Origin: Eriocheir sinensis
Lineage: Eukaryota; Arthropoda; Malacostraca; Decapoda; Varunidae
DNA length: 64,000 bases
Assembly (NCBI RefSeq): GCF_024679095.1
Contig: NW_026112153.1
Coordinates: 127,501-191,500, forward strand
Reading direction: 5' to 3'
This document shows, in pieces, positions 53,447 to 64,000 of this stretch. The notes under the pieces are model-generated. The model was not told the DNA's origin. It searched no databases and was given only the letters and a program-made list of their open reading frames with translations. Position numbers and translations under genes: made by a program. Numbering within the stretch: the first letter of the stretch is position 1; each line of letters begins with the position of its first letter.

Positions 53447-55415
53447 TGAGTACTATCTTAGTTGCTGGTTGGATTCAAAACACTTGTCTAATCTATTCTT
53501 GAAGTCCCTAACTGTTGTACTATCAACGACATCACAGGGTAGAGAGTTCAAAACATTAACAACTCGATTGAAGAAGAAGTGTCTAGCTTCGTGCGACGAG
53601 AATCTTTTACCACTTATCTTCAAATTGTGATTTCTTCTTGTTCTATTTGATCGGTCAATTGTAAAGTAATCTTCCGCATTAATATCACTGAATCCTTTAA
53701 ACATTTTAAACACTTCTATTAGATCGCCTCGCATTCTTCGTTTTGATAGGCTGAATAAATTTACTTCTTTAAGCATTTGTTCATATGACAAATTTCTCAA
53801 CCTAGGAATCATCTTTGTTACTCTTCGTTGGACCCGTTCCAACTTTTCTATGTCTTTTCTGTAGTAGGGAGACCAAAACTGTAGACAGTACTCTAGACGG
53901 GGTCGAACCAAAGAATTATACAGTTTTAATATTACTTTTTTCCGATTTATTATTAAAGACTCGTCCGATGAAGCCATCCAATTTGTTTGTACTTTTAACC
54001 TGGGATTTTTCTTGGCATCGAGTGATATTTTCATCTCATACTCGCGTTTCTGTTTTCTGATTTTTCTTTCGCACCCTTTCTTGCCATTGATGTAATTTGT
54101 GTGATCCTGTGAATCATGTGTCAGTTTACATTTCCTATACAATTTTCTTTTTTCGACGATAATTTTTTGTAGGTAATTATTTATCTACAACGGTTTTTGA
54201 TTATCAGTCCTTCGTGGCTTGAGTGGGATGAATTTATTTTCGCTCGCTGTGATTTGTACAGTAAAACGATTATGCATTTCTTGAACGCTGACGTTGTTGA
54301 GCTAATGATTCCAATTTACTGAAGCCAATTCTCTTTTTAGGTCCGTAAAATTTGCTTAACTATAATTAGGTATTAAGAGTGAGTTTGCTCGTGCTTTTGT
54401 TTCAATATTCAAAGCACATCTTATTATGATGTGGTCGCTGCTTGCTAATTGCTCGCTTACCTCACAGGCAGTTATGAGATAACTATCGGTCGCGAAGATT
54501 AAAGAAAGAATACTATATCTGCGTGTTGGCATGGTAACAGTTTGATCAAGAAATTAATTTTGTGCAAAGTCAATTAATCTCTCGCCTTCTATGTCGCCAG
54601 AAAGTGCATTCCAGTTAACGGAGGGGTTATTGAAGTCACCGCATATTATTGCATTTTTATTTATGATGACTCTATTTATCTCTGCGTAGAGATTTCCACC
54701 AATATCTTCATTTGATTTAGGAGGTCGGTAAACTACGCCCAGAACATACGTTTCATTATTGATCGTTACTTGTACGTACAATGAATCATAAGCCTCTGTT
54801 TCGGCTATGTTCATCTGAATGACTTCTAAATTATTTTTCGCATATATTATTACACCTCCTTTTTTGTGTAAACGACACTTAGCAAACGCATTGTGACCAT
54901 TAATAACTACTTCACCTGAGTGATATTTATCGCGCATATTCAGCCATGTTTCCGTGATCAAAATGAAGTCGGGTTTTTCAGTAATTGCATGTATTATCAA
55001 GTGGCTACGCTTCTGAATGATGCTGCGGGCATTTACATAAAAGATGTTTAATTTATTCGTCGAGTGTGCGCCATCTATCAACTGTCGTTTCACTGGAATA
55101 GCGCTTCAGACCTGACTGTCCTCAATTACCCCTACCTCACCAACCACCTGCGTGGCTGTTGACCTCACTGCTACCTCAGTACCCCTCACCTGTGGGTCTG
55201 GTGACCTGATATCCTGCTCAGTACTGTACACCTGCGGCCTGACCTCGCAGTCAGGGTTTGGTTTCCTCCCGGCTAAGCTGAAAGCTACCTCACCTCGTTG
55301 CTGCACCTGTCTTAGCTCTTTCGATATTTCCTCATCTAAAACTCTGCGTAGCCTCGCCTTGCCCACACAATTTAGATGAACGCCATCGTTACCAAACAGG
55401 CTCCTATTTATATCA
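53447..55415 (-). mobile_element. Family C (CR1-like) LINE A, RT core deleted
   Basis: Read on the minus strand, 55415-55106 is the end of ORF1 with the last SGNH-esterase block (DGVHLNCVGKARLRR). 55093-54554 is a 179-codon endonuclease frame (NARSI, ITETWL, GVVYRPP, CGDFNNPSVNW). Its continuation with SDHIIIRC lies in another frame (about 54460). 54142-53453 is a 229-codon frame that passes from the endonuclease-RT linker (KISLDAKKNPR) straight to the RT thumb (KLYNSLVRPRLEYCLQFWSP) and the ORF2 C-terminus. Some 300 residues covering the RT fingers and palm, including the active site, are absent. The deletion joins in frame. Confidence 0.88.
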
Positions 55416-55615
55416 TTGGCGCTGGTTGATGGACAGCTGTGATTTTATTGTCGTCGTCCGGTCTTCAGTTGGTCGTTTGAAGGGTGACTTTGGTCGTGGA
55501 GGGTCCTGGAGGGCGTGGCGCAGGGAGGGTCGTCAGTGAGGCGAGGAGACCATTAAGGAAACGGCTTGCAAATGTTTGGGCATCAGGACCCGTGCAGTGT
55601 TGGGATGGTGGTCAT
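55416..55615. other. Unassigned spacer between LINEs
   Basis: About 200 bases, G-rich on plus, no gene. Confidence 0.4.
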
Positions 55616-55666
55616 GGAGGAGGAGGAGGAGGAGGAGGAGGAGGAGGAGGAAGAGGAAGAGGAAGA
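55616..55666. repeat. (GGA)n microsatellite
   Basis: GGA triplets abutting the octamer tail of LINE B. Confidence 0.93.
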
Positions 55667-55813
55667 AACATGGAAACATGGACTAGCAGGCAGCAGAAAG
55701 CCTGTTGGCTCATAGCTAGGCTGCCTGCGTTCAGTGATTTAAACGATCCGTTTGCCATAGGAGTGGCTTGCAGGGAAGGATTAAAGCACTTGTGTACCTA
55801 CTCTTGGGAACGT

Positions 55814-58608
55814 TCAGTTCACTCCCGTTGCAGTAAAGTGGCGATCAATGCGTTTCTTGAAGGAGTTGATGGTCTCTGCGCTAACCACTTCTGCAGGAAG
55901 GCTGTTCCAGTGGCGAACAACTCTATTCGAGAAATAACTCCTGCCGATGTCGGTATTGCATCGCTTTGCTTGAATTGTTTTTCCGTTGTTTCTTGTTCTC
56001 AGGTTAGTTTGTAGCGTGAAGAGTTTGGAGTGATCAACGTTGCTGAGCTTGTTCAGGTACTTAAAGACTTGTATCATGTCTCCCCGCAGTCGTCTCTTTT
56101 CCAACGTGAAGAGGTTGAGTCGCTCGAGTTGTTCTTCGTAGGGTTTCGTCCTCAGTGATGGTATCATCTTTGTGGCGCGGTGCTGTACTCTCTCAAGTAA
56201 TTCAATGTCTTTCCTGTAATTAGGAAACCAGAACTGCACGGCGTATTACAGGTGGGGCCTTACCAGCGAATTATACAAGGATAACATAACTCCCGGCGTC
56301 TTGTATTCGAGGTTCCTCGATATGAGCCCAAGCATTGTATTGGCTTTCTTACAGGCGGACTTGCAGTGTTTTGTTTGTTTCAAGTCACTGTTGATGGTGA
56401 CCCCGAGGTCTCTTTCCTCTTGCACAACATGTAGTGGCTCGCCACCCATGTGGTATATGTGGTTGCTGTTTCTGGATCCGATATGCATTACTTTACATTT
56501 GGTAGTGTTGAAGGACATCTGCCATTTTTCTGACCACCGAGTGATCTGGTCCAGGTCTCTCTGGATAATTTCGCAGTCTGCCGTCGTGAGGGCCTTCCCA
56601 CCCACCTTTGTGTCGTCGGCAAATTTTGAAAGATCGGATTTTAATCCTAGTTCTAGGTCGTTGATATATATGATGAAAAGTATGGGTCCCAGCACTGACC
56701 CCTGTGGCACTCCACTTGTGACCGGGAGCCACTCGGAGGCCTGTCCGTTGAATACAACTCGTTGTTTTCTTTCAGTGAGCCAGTCTTTGATCCAAGCTGT
56801 CAGATCGTCGCCTAATCCCGCCGACTTAAGTTTCTTGAGGAGTCTTTCACTTTGTCAAAGGCTTTCTGAAAGTCTAGATATATAACATCACTGGGGATAT
56901 GGTTATCCCAGTTTTCATAGATACCTTGGAAGAAGTCCAATAAATTGGTTAAGCATGAGCGCTTGTTCCTGAAACCGTGCTGAGCATCGGAAATGATGTT
57001 GTTGTCTTCAAGGAACCTAACGAGTTTGTCTCTGATGATCTTCTCGAGGATTTTTCCAGCCACTGAGGTCAAGCTGATTGGTCTGTAGTTTAGGGCCACA
57101 CTTTTGTCTCCCTTTTTGTAGATCGGTGTTACGTTCGCTTGTTTCCAGTCTTTTGGGACTTTGTTTTGTTGTAGTGACAGATTGTAGATGGCGGTGAGTG
57201 GCTTGAGGATTTGCTGCTTGAGTTCCTTGAGCAGCCTGGGTGACAAATCGTCGGGTCCGGTAGACTTGTTTGTCTCGAGTTTGTCTAGATACTTTTTCAC
57301 ATCCCGTTCGTCGATTGTACCAATTTCTAGGGGAGTGATTCCCATCGGTGGGGAAGGGCTCTCGGGTACGGACTGGTTATTCTCGACCGTGAACACAGAC
57401 GCGAAGTTCCTGTTTAGGATTTCGACCATTTGTCTACTGTCCTGTGTTAGTACGTCACTTTCATCTTTTAGGGGATCGATATTGCTTTTTGTCTTCTTTT
57501 TGGTTCTTATATACGTGAAGAACTTTTTCGGGTTGGACTTGGCTTCGCGTGTAATTTGTTTTTCATAGTCGCGTTTACGCTGGCGAATGAGTGTTCTGCA
57601 AGCTCTGAGGCTTTGATGGTACTGTTCGCGTGCCTCGTCAGTGCTGTTTTCCTTTAGCAAGTTGTATTTTCTCTTCTTCAAATTAATCGCCCTTCGAACT
57701 TGGGTAGTCATCCATGGTGTGCTTGTGACATTAGTTGTTCTCCTTGTCTTCATGGGAACAGTCGTTCTCTCTACCTCCAGGAGTTTGTTCTTAAGGCCGT
57801 TCCACGCGCCGTCCACCGGAGTGAGGTTCAAGGGTTCCCAAGATGTCTGGGTTAGCAGCTCACGAGCGAAGTTAAAATTGGCTTTTCTGTAGTCTGGAAT
57901 CTTGGACGTGTTTTCGGTGAGTTCATGGTCTGTTCTGATCTTTAGGCGAATTAGGTGATGGTCGCAACCATCCAGTTTTTCGCCGACTTGACATTCACGT
58001 GTGAGATCTGAATCACTCACGAGTACTAGGTCTAATAAGTTATTTTCCCTTGTCGGTTGGGTAACAATCTGAGTAAGAAAAGTGTCCTCTAACATTTCGA
58101 GCAATCTGTTACCCTCCCGATCTCCAGTCATCGTGGTCCACTCAATGTTGGAACAGTTAAAGTCCCCGATAATGACTGACTGTTTGTTTTGTGTTACGGT
58201 GTGAATTTCCTCGTACAGCGCTTCGTCGTCCGCTGCTTGTTGCTTTGGAGGTCTGTAAACGGTTCCAATCGTTATTTTGTTGCGCTTGCTAGTCTCTAGT
58301 TCAACATATACAGTGTCATATTTCTCTGAGCCTTCTTTGGTTATTTCCACGGCAGGGTATTTGTTCTTGACGTAACAGATAACACCTCCTCCTTTCTTGT
58401 GGAGTCTGTTTTTGTAGAAGCTCTCGTATCCCGGAATTGAGAATTCGGTCATTAGGTGGTCAGAGGTGGCCCACGTTTCGGTGATGGCAATCACGTCCAG
58501 TCTTTCTACGTCAACGTAGGCAAGTAACTCATCCCGTTTGGGTATTAAGCTTCGCGCGTTGGTGTATAGGACAGAAATGTCCTTCTTGCCCTCAACGCTT
58601 CGAGGCAC
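55814..58608 (-). pseudogene. LINE B ORF2: endonuclease and reverse transcriptase
   Basis: The 598-codon frame (58608-56812) contains the APE endonuclease (NARSL near 16, ITETW near 42, GTVYRPP near 117, IIGDFN near 150, CDHHLIRL near 222, where SDH is usual). It continues through the linker to the RT fingers (KKGDKSVALNYRPISL), QHGFRNKRSCLTNLL and motif A (DVIYLDFQKAFDKV). A small indel near 56845 shifts the frame. RT continues at 56812-56246 with PQGSVLGPILFIIYINDL and KFADDTK (motif C intact). A single TAA near 56250 falls in the HLEYAVQFW motif, and the C-terminus follows to 55814. All RT motif residues are present across the frames. Confidence 0.9.
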
Positions 58609-58682
58609 AGTAGTCTGGTGTCTCCGTGTGTTTTCTGTTGGGGGCCTTGGTGTGTGATGGGCGATCTCTATTGGTTGGTCGT

Positions 58683-60275
58683 TTACGATACTTTGGTGCC
58701 CCTCCCGCGCTCGGAGTTTTTTGAGTACAAAAGTACCTCCTCGTTGAGCAACCTACCAAGACGTGCTGAGCCAATCGCATTGAGGTGAAGACCGTCAGGA
58801 CGGAAAAGGTCGGGGATATCATAGAAATGATCCCACAGACTAGCGAACGAAACTTCATCGTCCTGACAGAGGTGCTTCAATCTGTTGTTGATGTTTGACG
58901 CCTTTCTGTGGAAGCCTGTGAAGGCGTTGATTCTCGGAAGAATCCCGGAGACAATGATGTAGCGTGACTTTTCCTTGTAGCGGCGGATTACTCGTCAGTA
59001 GTCAGCTAAAATTTCCTCCGTGCCCATTGTTTGAACGTTGTTCGTGCCAGCGTGCAAAACAAAGAGTGTGTCCTGTTCCGTGCGGTCTGAGACGAAGTCT
59101 GCCGCTTCTTCTATATCTTGTAATTCTGCACCAGGAATACAGTAGCGTCTTCTGTTCTTGATACTCCGTCCACAGAACTCAGTCAATTGTTCTTTAACAA
59201 TGCTGTCACCCACCAGTTTTATATTAACCTTGGTGTTGACCCTTGATCCGTTGAAGTGTGATCCGTCTTCACAGGAGACGGATGGGAGGATGATCTTCCG
59301 TCTACGCCTGCAAGCTAGGAGGATGAGGATGAGGAGGAGGAGGAGGAGGAGGAGGAGGAGGAGGAAGAAGGAGGTGAAAGAGAAGGAAAAAGAAGAAGAA
59401 GAAGAAGCAGGAGAAGAAGAAGAAGGAGATGGTGATGATGATGATGATGATGATGAGGAGGAGGAGGAGGAGGAGGAGGAGGAGGAGGAGGAGGAAGAGG
59501 TGGAGTTGGAGGAGGAGGAGGAGGAGGAGGAGGAAGAATGAGAGGAAAAAGAAGACGAAGAAGGCGTAGAAGAAGAAGCAGAGGAGGAAGAGGAGGGAGT
59601 AGAGGAGGAGGACGAGGTGGACGAGGAGATGGATGAGCGGGCAGCGGAGGTGGAAGCAGAAGAAGAGGACCAAGAAGAAGAAGAAGAAGAAGAAGAAGAA
59701 GAGGGAGGGGACGATGAGGAGGGGGGGAGGAGGTGGAGGCACGGGGGACGAGAAGGAGAGGATGGGCAATGCAGTGAAGCGGTAACACAAGAAGAAGAAG
59801 GAAGAAGAAGAAGAAGGAGGAGGAGGAGGAGGAGGGGAGAAGCGGTAACACAAGAAGAAGAAGAAGAAGAAGACCTAACCTTGCGGGCCATGGCTCTCGT
59901 CCGGACCCCTGGGAGGGTGGAGGAGAGAGGAGGAGGAGATGAAGAGGGGTGGAGGCCGTCGGAGTAAGAGAAGAAGAAGAGGAAGGCAAAGAAGAAGAAG
60001 AGGAAGAGAAAGAGGAAGAAGAAGAAGAAGAAGAAGAAGAAGAAGAAGAAGAAGATGAAGAAGAGGAAGAAGCAGCGGGGGTGGGAGCGGGTAGAGGGGG
60101 ACGCTTTAAGGCACTCAGATAAACCCCTCTCTAAATCTGAGATCCTCTTTTCCATGTGACAGTGTCTACATGACTCCGCCCCCTTATCAAAATATTGTGG
60201 GGCGAAGCGTCCTTTGCACCCGGGGCATTTGCGTAGTGATGAAGCCATATCTTTTATTATGTTATCTTTTGTCAT
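58683..60275 (-). pseudogene. LINE B ORF1: zinc-binding N-terminus and SGNH esterase domain
   Basis: Starts at 60275 with a Cys-rich module (CPGCKGRFAP ... CRHCHMEKRISDLE) and a short helix. After a long low-complexity insert comes an SGNH/GDSL-type esterase domain: block I VGDSIV, block III GTNN, and block V DGLHLN, supplying the Ser, Asn and Asp-x-x-His of the family. Esterase domains are known from ORF1 of CR1-clade LINEs. One TGA after ADY (about 58993) interrupts the domain between blocks III and V. The low-complexity part (59315-60080) encodes Ser/Pro/Leu/Phe runs and keeps the frame. Confidence 0.85.
59315..60080. repeat. (GGA/GAA)n purine tract inside LINE B ORF1
   Basis: About 765 bases of GAG/GAA/GGA triplets on the plus strand, interrupted by less biased pieces. 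It lies between the zinc module and the esterase domain. Confidence 0.9.
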
Positions 60276-60480
60276 GTTTTGTTACCTCTTAACTTCAGAG
60301 AGAATGAGTGGCACTAGGTCAGGAGGGAACGATTAACTCCCTCCTGTCTGACTCGAGCAGGTGTTCTAGTTAGACTTCCTCTAGGGGATTCACGCGGGTA
60401 GGGAGGAAAAAACAAAGGGTCTCCAGGGAATTTCGCCCTCCGCGCGGCAGGGTATACGCCGCGGCGGGAATTTACGGACC

Positions 60481-60714
60481 GAAACAATGAAAGAAAATCA
60501 GCCTGAAAAAAAGGACCTCCTAGTAAACTTCTTGGAAAATAATATGTAAATTATGTGTACTAAGGTTAAGAAGGAGCTTAATACAGTTAGGAAGGAGTTG
60601 TATGTGCACCACAGTGTTGTGAGGAGGTGTAGGGAGGTGTAGGGTGTGGGCAGAAGGGATGAGCAAGTGTACAAGGAGAATGTGTTTAAGTAAAGTGAAT
60701 ATAACACTTAGCAC
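60481..60714. other. Unassigned sequence upstream of LINE B
   Basis: No gene; G/T-biased on plus. Confidence 0.4.
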
Positions 60715-60960
60715 TTAAGAAGAAGAAGAACAAGTAGTAAAAAGAACGAGAAAAGAAGAAGAAAAATAAGAAAAGGAAAAAGAAAAAGATTAAGAAAAAT
60801 ATCAAGAAAAAAAGATGAAGAAGAAAATTATGAAGAGAAAGAAGAAAAGACAAAGAAGAAGAAGAAAAAGAAGAAGAAGAAGAAGAAGAAGAAGAAGAAG
60901 GAGAAGAATAGGAGTAGGAGGAGGAGAGGGAGGAAGAGGAAAAGTAGACTAAGGAGTTTA
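60715..60960. repeat. (GAA)n purine-rich tract
   Basis: Degenerate GAA/AAAG repeats, cleanest at 60860-60905. Confidence 0.9.
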
Positions 60961-61013
60961 ACATCGGTGTGTGTCTTTTTTGTTTACTTAGATTTGTTTG
61001 TGTGTGGACGAGT

Positions 61014-61470
61014 GATGTCTTGAGTTGTCTTCTTGCGTCTTAGTGTGTTGTGAGCCTGTCCTCTTAATCACGGTGCCGCAATTGTCTTCTTTTATGTCTC
61101 TTTTATGTCTTCGGCTTACTTATAATTAGACTTGTTGGTGTGTTTATAAGTGATGTCTTGAGTTGTTTTCTTGTGTCTTAGGATGTTGTTTGCCTGTCTT
61201 CTTAACCACTGTGTCTCATTTGTCCTCCATTATGTCGTTTCTGTCTTCGGCTTACATATAATTAGACTTGTCGGTGTGTTTATAAGTGATGTCTTGAGTT
61301 GTTTTCTTGTGTCTTAGTGTGTTTTGTGCCTGTCTTCTGAACCACGTTGTCCCAATTGTCTTCTTTTATGTCTTTTCTGTCTTCGGCTTACTTATAATTA
61401 TACTTGTTGGTGTGTTTATAAGTGATGTCTGAGTTGTTTTCTTGTGTCCTCTGAGCCACGATATCCCAGT
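61014..61470 (+). repeat. 136-bp tandem repeat
   Basis: Unit starts marked by GATGTCTTGAGTTGT lie at 61014, 61152, 61288 and (as GATGTCTGAGTTGT) 61424, with intervals of 138, 136 and 136. Degenerate pieces of the unit (GTGATGTCTTGAGTTGTCTT at about 61615) continue to about 61830. T/G-rich and non-coding. Confidence 0.9.
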
Positions 61471-62479
61471 TGAACGTGTTTTAAGCCCTGATTCTCGCAT
61501 ATTTGGAGGCTTCTTCTCTCCGCTTCAGCTGTTTTCCTCTCTTCCTTCCTCTTTCCTACTTCTCTTCTTATACTTCTATCCCTCTTTTCTTCCCATCTTG
61601 TTTTGCGTGTATGGGTGATGTCTTGAGTTGTCTTGTTGTGTGTGTTTTAGTGTGTTTGTGTGTCTCCCTAACCACGATGTATCAGTTGTCTTCTGTGTCT
61701 TGATGTGCGTGTGTTTCTCTATCTCATGGACCATTATTTCGCAGTCGTCTTTTTGTGTCCTAATGTGTGTGTTTGTGTGTCTCTACAATCACGCACTATA
61801 TATCAGTTGTCTTCTTAGGTGTCTTAGGGTCGTAGTCTCAAACATTTCTTTCATTAACACTCACATTTGATAAGGCTTTGGTAGGGGTTGTGTTAGTGTT
61901 TCCATGGGTAGTTTCATGAGCCTAATGAAAGTGTGACAAGGTTTCTGCACCATGAACGTAAAGAAACACTCGTGAGAACCCGACTAATCTCATTTGTGGC
62001 CTTGGAAATAGTTGTTATGGTAGCCGTAAGCATCTGAGAATACTGGTCTTTGTGTGTTTGTTTGCCCGTGTGTCCTAAGCCACATTATCCCTTAAGGCGA
62101 CGCTTGAGCCACGGTCTTTGAGGGACTTGAGCCGTTTATGAAGAAGGGTCGACGGGGTGCGTGGGGGTGAAGGCCATGACAAGGACCAGGAGACAGAGTG
62201 CGTCGTTTATGGCTTTAATTAACGTGCAGAGCGTCACGCGGGCACTTAGAGGGGTTGAATCTCGCAGGAAGGCAACGTGCAAGTGTGCATTTTCTGCTTG
62301 ACGAAGTTTGTAGAAAATCCTCGCCAAATGATCGCTATTTCCAGTGTGTTTGTAACCGCCCGAATCAAATTTTACAGTCCTTTACAATCCATAATGGTGA
62401 GGTTTTCGATGCAACACCGGACACACGAGATTTCCTGTATAGTTTCCCACAAATTTCGGAACATATATATGCTGGGTTG
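61471..62479. other. Unassigned sequence with degenerate 136-bp units
   Basis: T/G-rich remnants of the tandem unit up to about 61830, then non-repetitive sequence with no recognised gene. Confidence 0.45.
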
Positions 62480-62801
62480 TTACTTCTTTTTGTGCCGCCT
62501 GTAGCGCCGGCAGGCTGTCTTGAAGGGCATCTTAGGCGACCTCAGCCCGTTAGTGGCGCAGGCGAATTTAAATTTTAGTGGCTGCCGTAATGTATGACTC
62601 TTGCCTGGCCCATGCTGCCCCCCGGTGCTCCTCTTGAACGAAATCGCTGAAGTCAGGGTTAATTGAAGATCTGAGAAGCACGTGGGTAATCTTCCGCCAC
62701 TCGGCGATGGCTAAAAAAAATAAACGCGTTTCGGTGGTTTTCGAACCTAGATCCACGGACTCACTAAGCGTGCACGCTGAACACTCGACCACCGCCACCC
62801 T
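62480..62801 (-). mobile_element. tRNA-derived SINE
   Basis: On the minus strand the head has an A-box-like TGGTCGAGTGTTC (62792-62779) and a B box GGTTCGAAAACC (62747-62736), spaced as in a tRNA. The body has GGGGGGCAGCATGGGCC, TTCGCCTGCGCC and GGGCTGAGGTCGCC, and the end reads GCCGGCGC followed by GGCGGCACAAAAAG. The body and tail words match the SINE-like elements at 3480 and 13757, but with a single copy of the segment that is a 35-bp array there. Confidence 0.75.
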
Positions 62802-63345
62802 GTAATTAGGCAGAGCTCGTGTGTATGAGTATTCTGCATGACAAAGATTGAGAATCCTCGTTACATTACCGTCAGTTCTGTGTTTTCTAGTGTTTGACTA
62901 TCACGATCATTCTTTGTTTTTATATGTATGTCTGCTCGTCTATGGGACTGTTTATGTCGAAGTTTGTTACGGGTATTTGTCATATAATCGTCATTTCTGT
63001 GCTTCCCTGTGTTTTACTGTCACTTTTCATGTCCAGGTTCACTCATCGAGGGGACTTGGTTGGGTATAAACCAGCTCTTGATTTTCCCTTGATGCCTTTT
63101 CATGGATCTCGATAATAATAATAATGGTAATAAAATGCCCCTTTCCGTGTGTGTTCCTTCGGGCGCCCAGACACCAGCATTCATATGATTAACATTCACG
63201 AGAAGAGACTTTTCCGGAACTTCATTTTGCCCCGCCTCTGCTTTGATGAAGTATGCGTGTTTCCTCCTCCGCCTGACTCGAGGAGCGGAAGTTCGTATTA
63301 TGATATGCAGAAAGAAGGAGAAAGAGAAAGTTTAGACTCGGGTAT
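62802..63345. other. Unassigned sequence
   Basis: Ordinary AT-rich sequence with a short AAT run (63112-63125). Frames of about 70 codons at 62848-63115 have no motif. Confidence 0.4.
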
Positions 63346-64000
63346 GTAATGTGTAATTCCAGTCTGCGTCAAAAATGTGCTGTTCTGGCTCTTCAAAATA
63401 GTTTTAGCATCAACGTTAATGAGAGAAAGTTTGATATTAGATTAAATTCCCAGCGGTGTCAAAAATGCGTTGTTCTGGCTTCTCAGAATAGTTAGTTTTG
63501 GCGTCAATGTTAATGGGAGAAAGTTAAGAATCAGATGTTTAATGTATAGTGATTCGAAGCAGCGTTCTCAAAATAGTTAGATTTAGCGTTAACGTTAATG
63601 ATAAATTTAAGAATCAGATGTTAACCCGCCCGCTGCGATTTGCACGGATTTCACCTTCAGTGGTAGCCTGGTAACATATATTTCCAGGTCTTTCTCTGCC
63701 ACTGATGGATAGTGGAGTGTTTCCCATGTGGGATTGGTATACTGGATATCCACTCCCAAGGTGCATGACTACATTTCTCTTCATTGCATTGTAAAAGCCA
63801 CTTTTTGTTTCATTTCTGTAGCTTGGTGATGTCTTCTTGTAGGGAATCTGCAGCCAAGGGGTTTAATGTTTAATTCGAAGCGGCATCGTAAAGTATATTG
63901 TTCTTGTTTCTTAAAATAGTACCTTAAGGTGTTAACGGTAATGGGAAAGAAAGAGACTCAAATATTTAAGGTTTGATTCGAAGCAAAAATGCGTTATTCT
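63346..64000 (+). repeat. Degenerate ~90-110-bp tandem repeat, continuing past the window edge
   Basis: Repeated words GTCAAAAATGCGTTGTTCTGGCT, CAAAATAGTTAG, GCGTTAACGTTAATG and AAGAATCAGATGTT recur at about 63368, 63458, 63559, 63880 and 63980. The array is split by a LINE fragment at about 63630-63858. Confidence 0.75.
63640..63855 (-). mobile_element. LINE RT fragment inside the terminal tandem repeat
   Basis: On the minus strand 63855-63640 encodes SLQEDITKLQK, a stop, NKKWLLQCNEEKC and, after a frame change, VMHLGSGYPVY. This is the RT segment downstream of the FADD motif in CR1-like LINEs (compare LQEDLRKISDWSVKWEMPFN in the 15-kb copy). About 70 residues, non-functional. Confidence 0.7.

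Larger units (their letters stand above)
55667..60480 (-). mobile_element. Family C (CR1-like) LINE B, nearly full length, 4.8 kb
   Basis: The 3' end carries two octamers (CATGTTTC on the minus strand, 55667-55682). ORF2 and ORF1 lie upstream, and about 200 bases that look like a 5' UTR precede the ORF1 start near 60275. Only a few lesions separate it from an intact element: one stop in ORF1, one small frameshift and one stop in ORF2, plus a simple-repeat expansion in ORF1. The 5' boundary at about 60480 is an estimate from the end of GC-rich, structured sequence. Confidence 0.85.

Noticed and set aside
55484..56014. 176-codon plus-strand frame
   Set aside because: It runs antisense to the 3' end of LINE B ORF2 and reads through the (GGA)n tract; no independent motif.

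Overview
This is an animal nuclear genome window with no convincing host gene. Abundant simple repeats, (TA)n, (GT)n, (GA)n, (AAT)n and (ACT)n arrays, CR1-like and Jockey-like LINEs, and an env-bearing Gypsy element all suggest an arthropod. The repeat content is what I would expect of a decapod crustacean, but that placement is an inference from repeat content only. Everything that codes for protein belongs to a mobile element, and almost all of it is broken.

Layout. 0-9.4 kb: simple repeats, a SINE-like element with an internal 35-bp minisatellite, AT-rich unique sequence and a 650-bp foldback repeat. 9.4-14.8 kb: a nested cluster. A Harbinger-like DNA element (10652-14349, 48-bp inverted ends, TTA target duplication) splits a Jockey-like LINE, and itself holds long (TA)n arrays, a second copy of that LINE and a second SINE/35-bp array. 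14.8-16.0 kb: 3' part of a CR1-like LINE. 16024-27097: an 11-kb Gypsy element on the minus strand with both LTRs, gag, protease, RT/RNase H, integrase and an F-type env. A 5'-truncated Jockey-like LINE sits between protease and RT, bounded by an 11-bp target duplication. 27.1-30.3 kb: simple repeats and a decayed LINE ORF1 with PHD and CCHC fingers. 30.3-32.2 kb: a 36-bp minisatellite fused to a LINE 3' end, followed by an inverted LINE endonuclease scrap and an integrase scrap. 32.2-35.9 kb: simple repeats and a CR1-like LINE tail between two (GA)n arrays.

The most unusual part is 35.9-53.1 kb, about 17 kb of almost pure minisatellite: a 24-bp array, a 30-bp array lying inside it, the rest of the 24-bp array, then about 11.3 kb of a G-rich 36-bp unit. 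The 36-bp unit is the reverse complement of the one at 30.3-31.4 kb.

53.4-60.5 kb: two CR1-like LINEs in tandem on the minus strand. The first has lost its RT core. The second is nearly complete, with ORF1 carrying an SGNH esterase domain and ORF2 carrying endonuclease and RT. 60.5-64 kb: purine-rich sequence, a 136-bp tandem repeat, a tRNA-derived SINE, and a ~100-bp tandem repeat holding a LINE RT scrap.

Taken together this looks like a repeat-dense, probably intergenic region. Elements have been inserted into one another, and simple arrays have expanded repeatedly. LINE clade names below come from motif recognition and are tentative. 'Family J' means the LINE whose RT reads [15 protein letters not shown] / YADD; 'family C' means the CR1-like LINEs with FADD and octamer tails.
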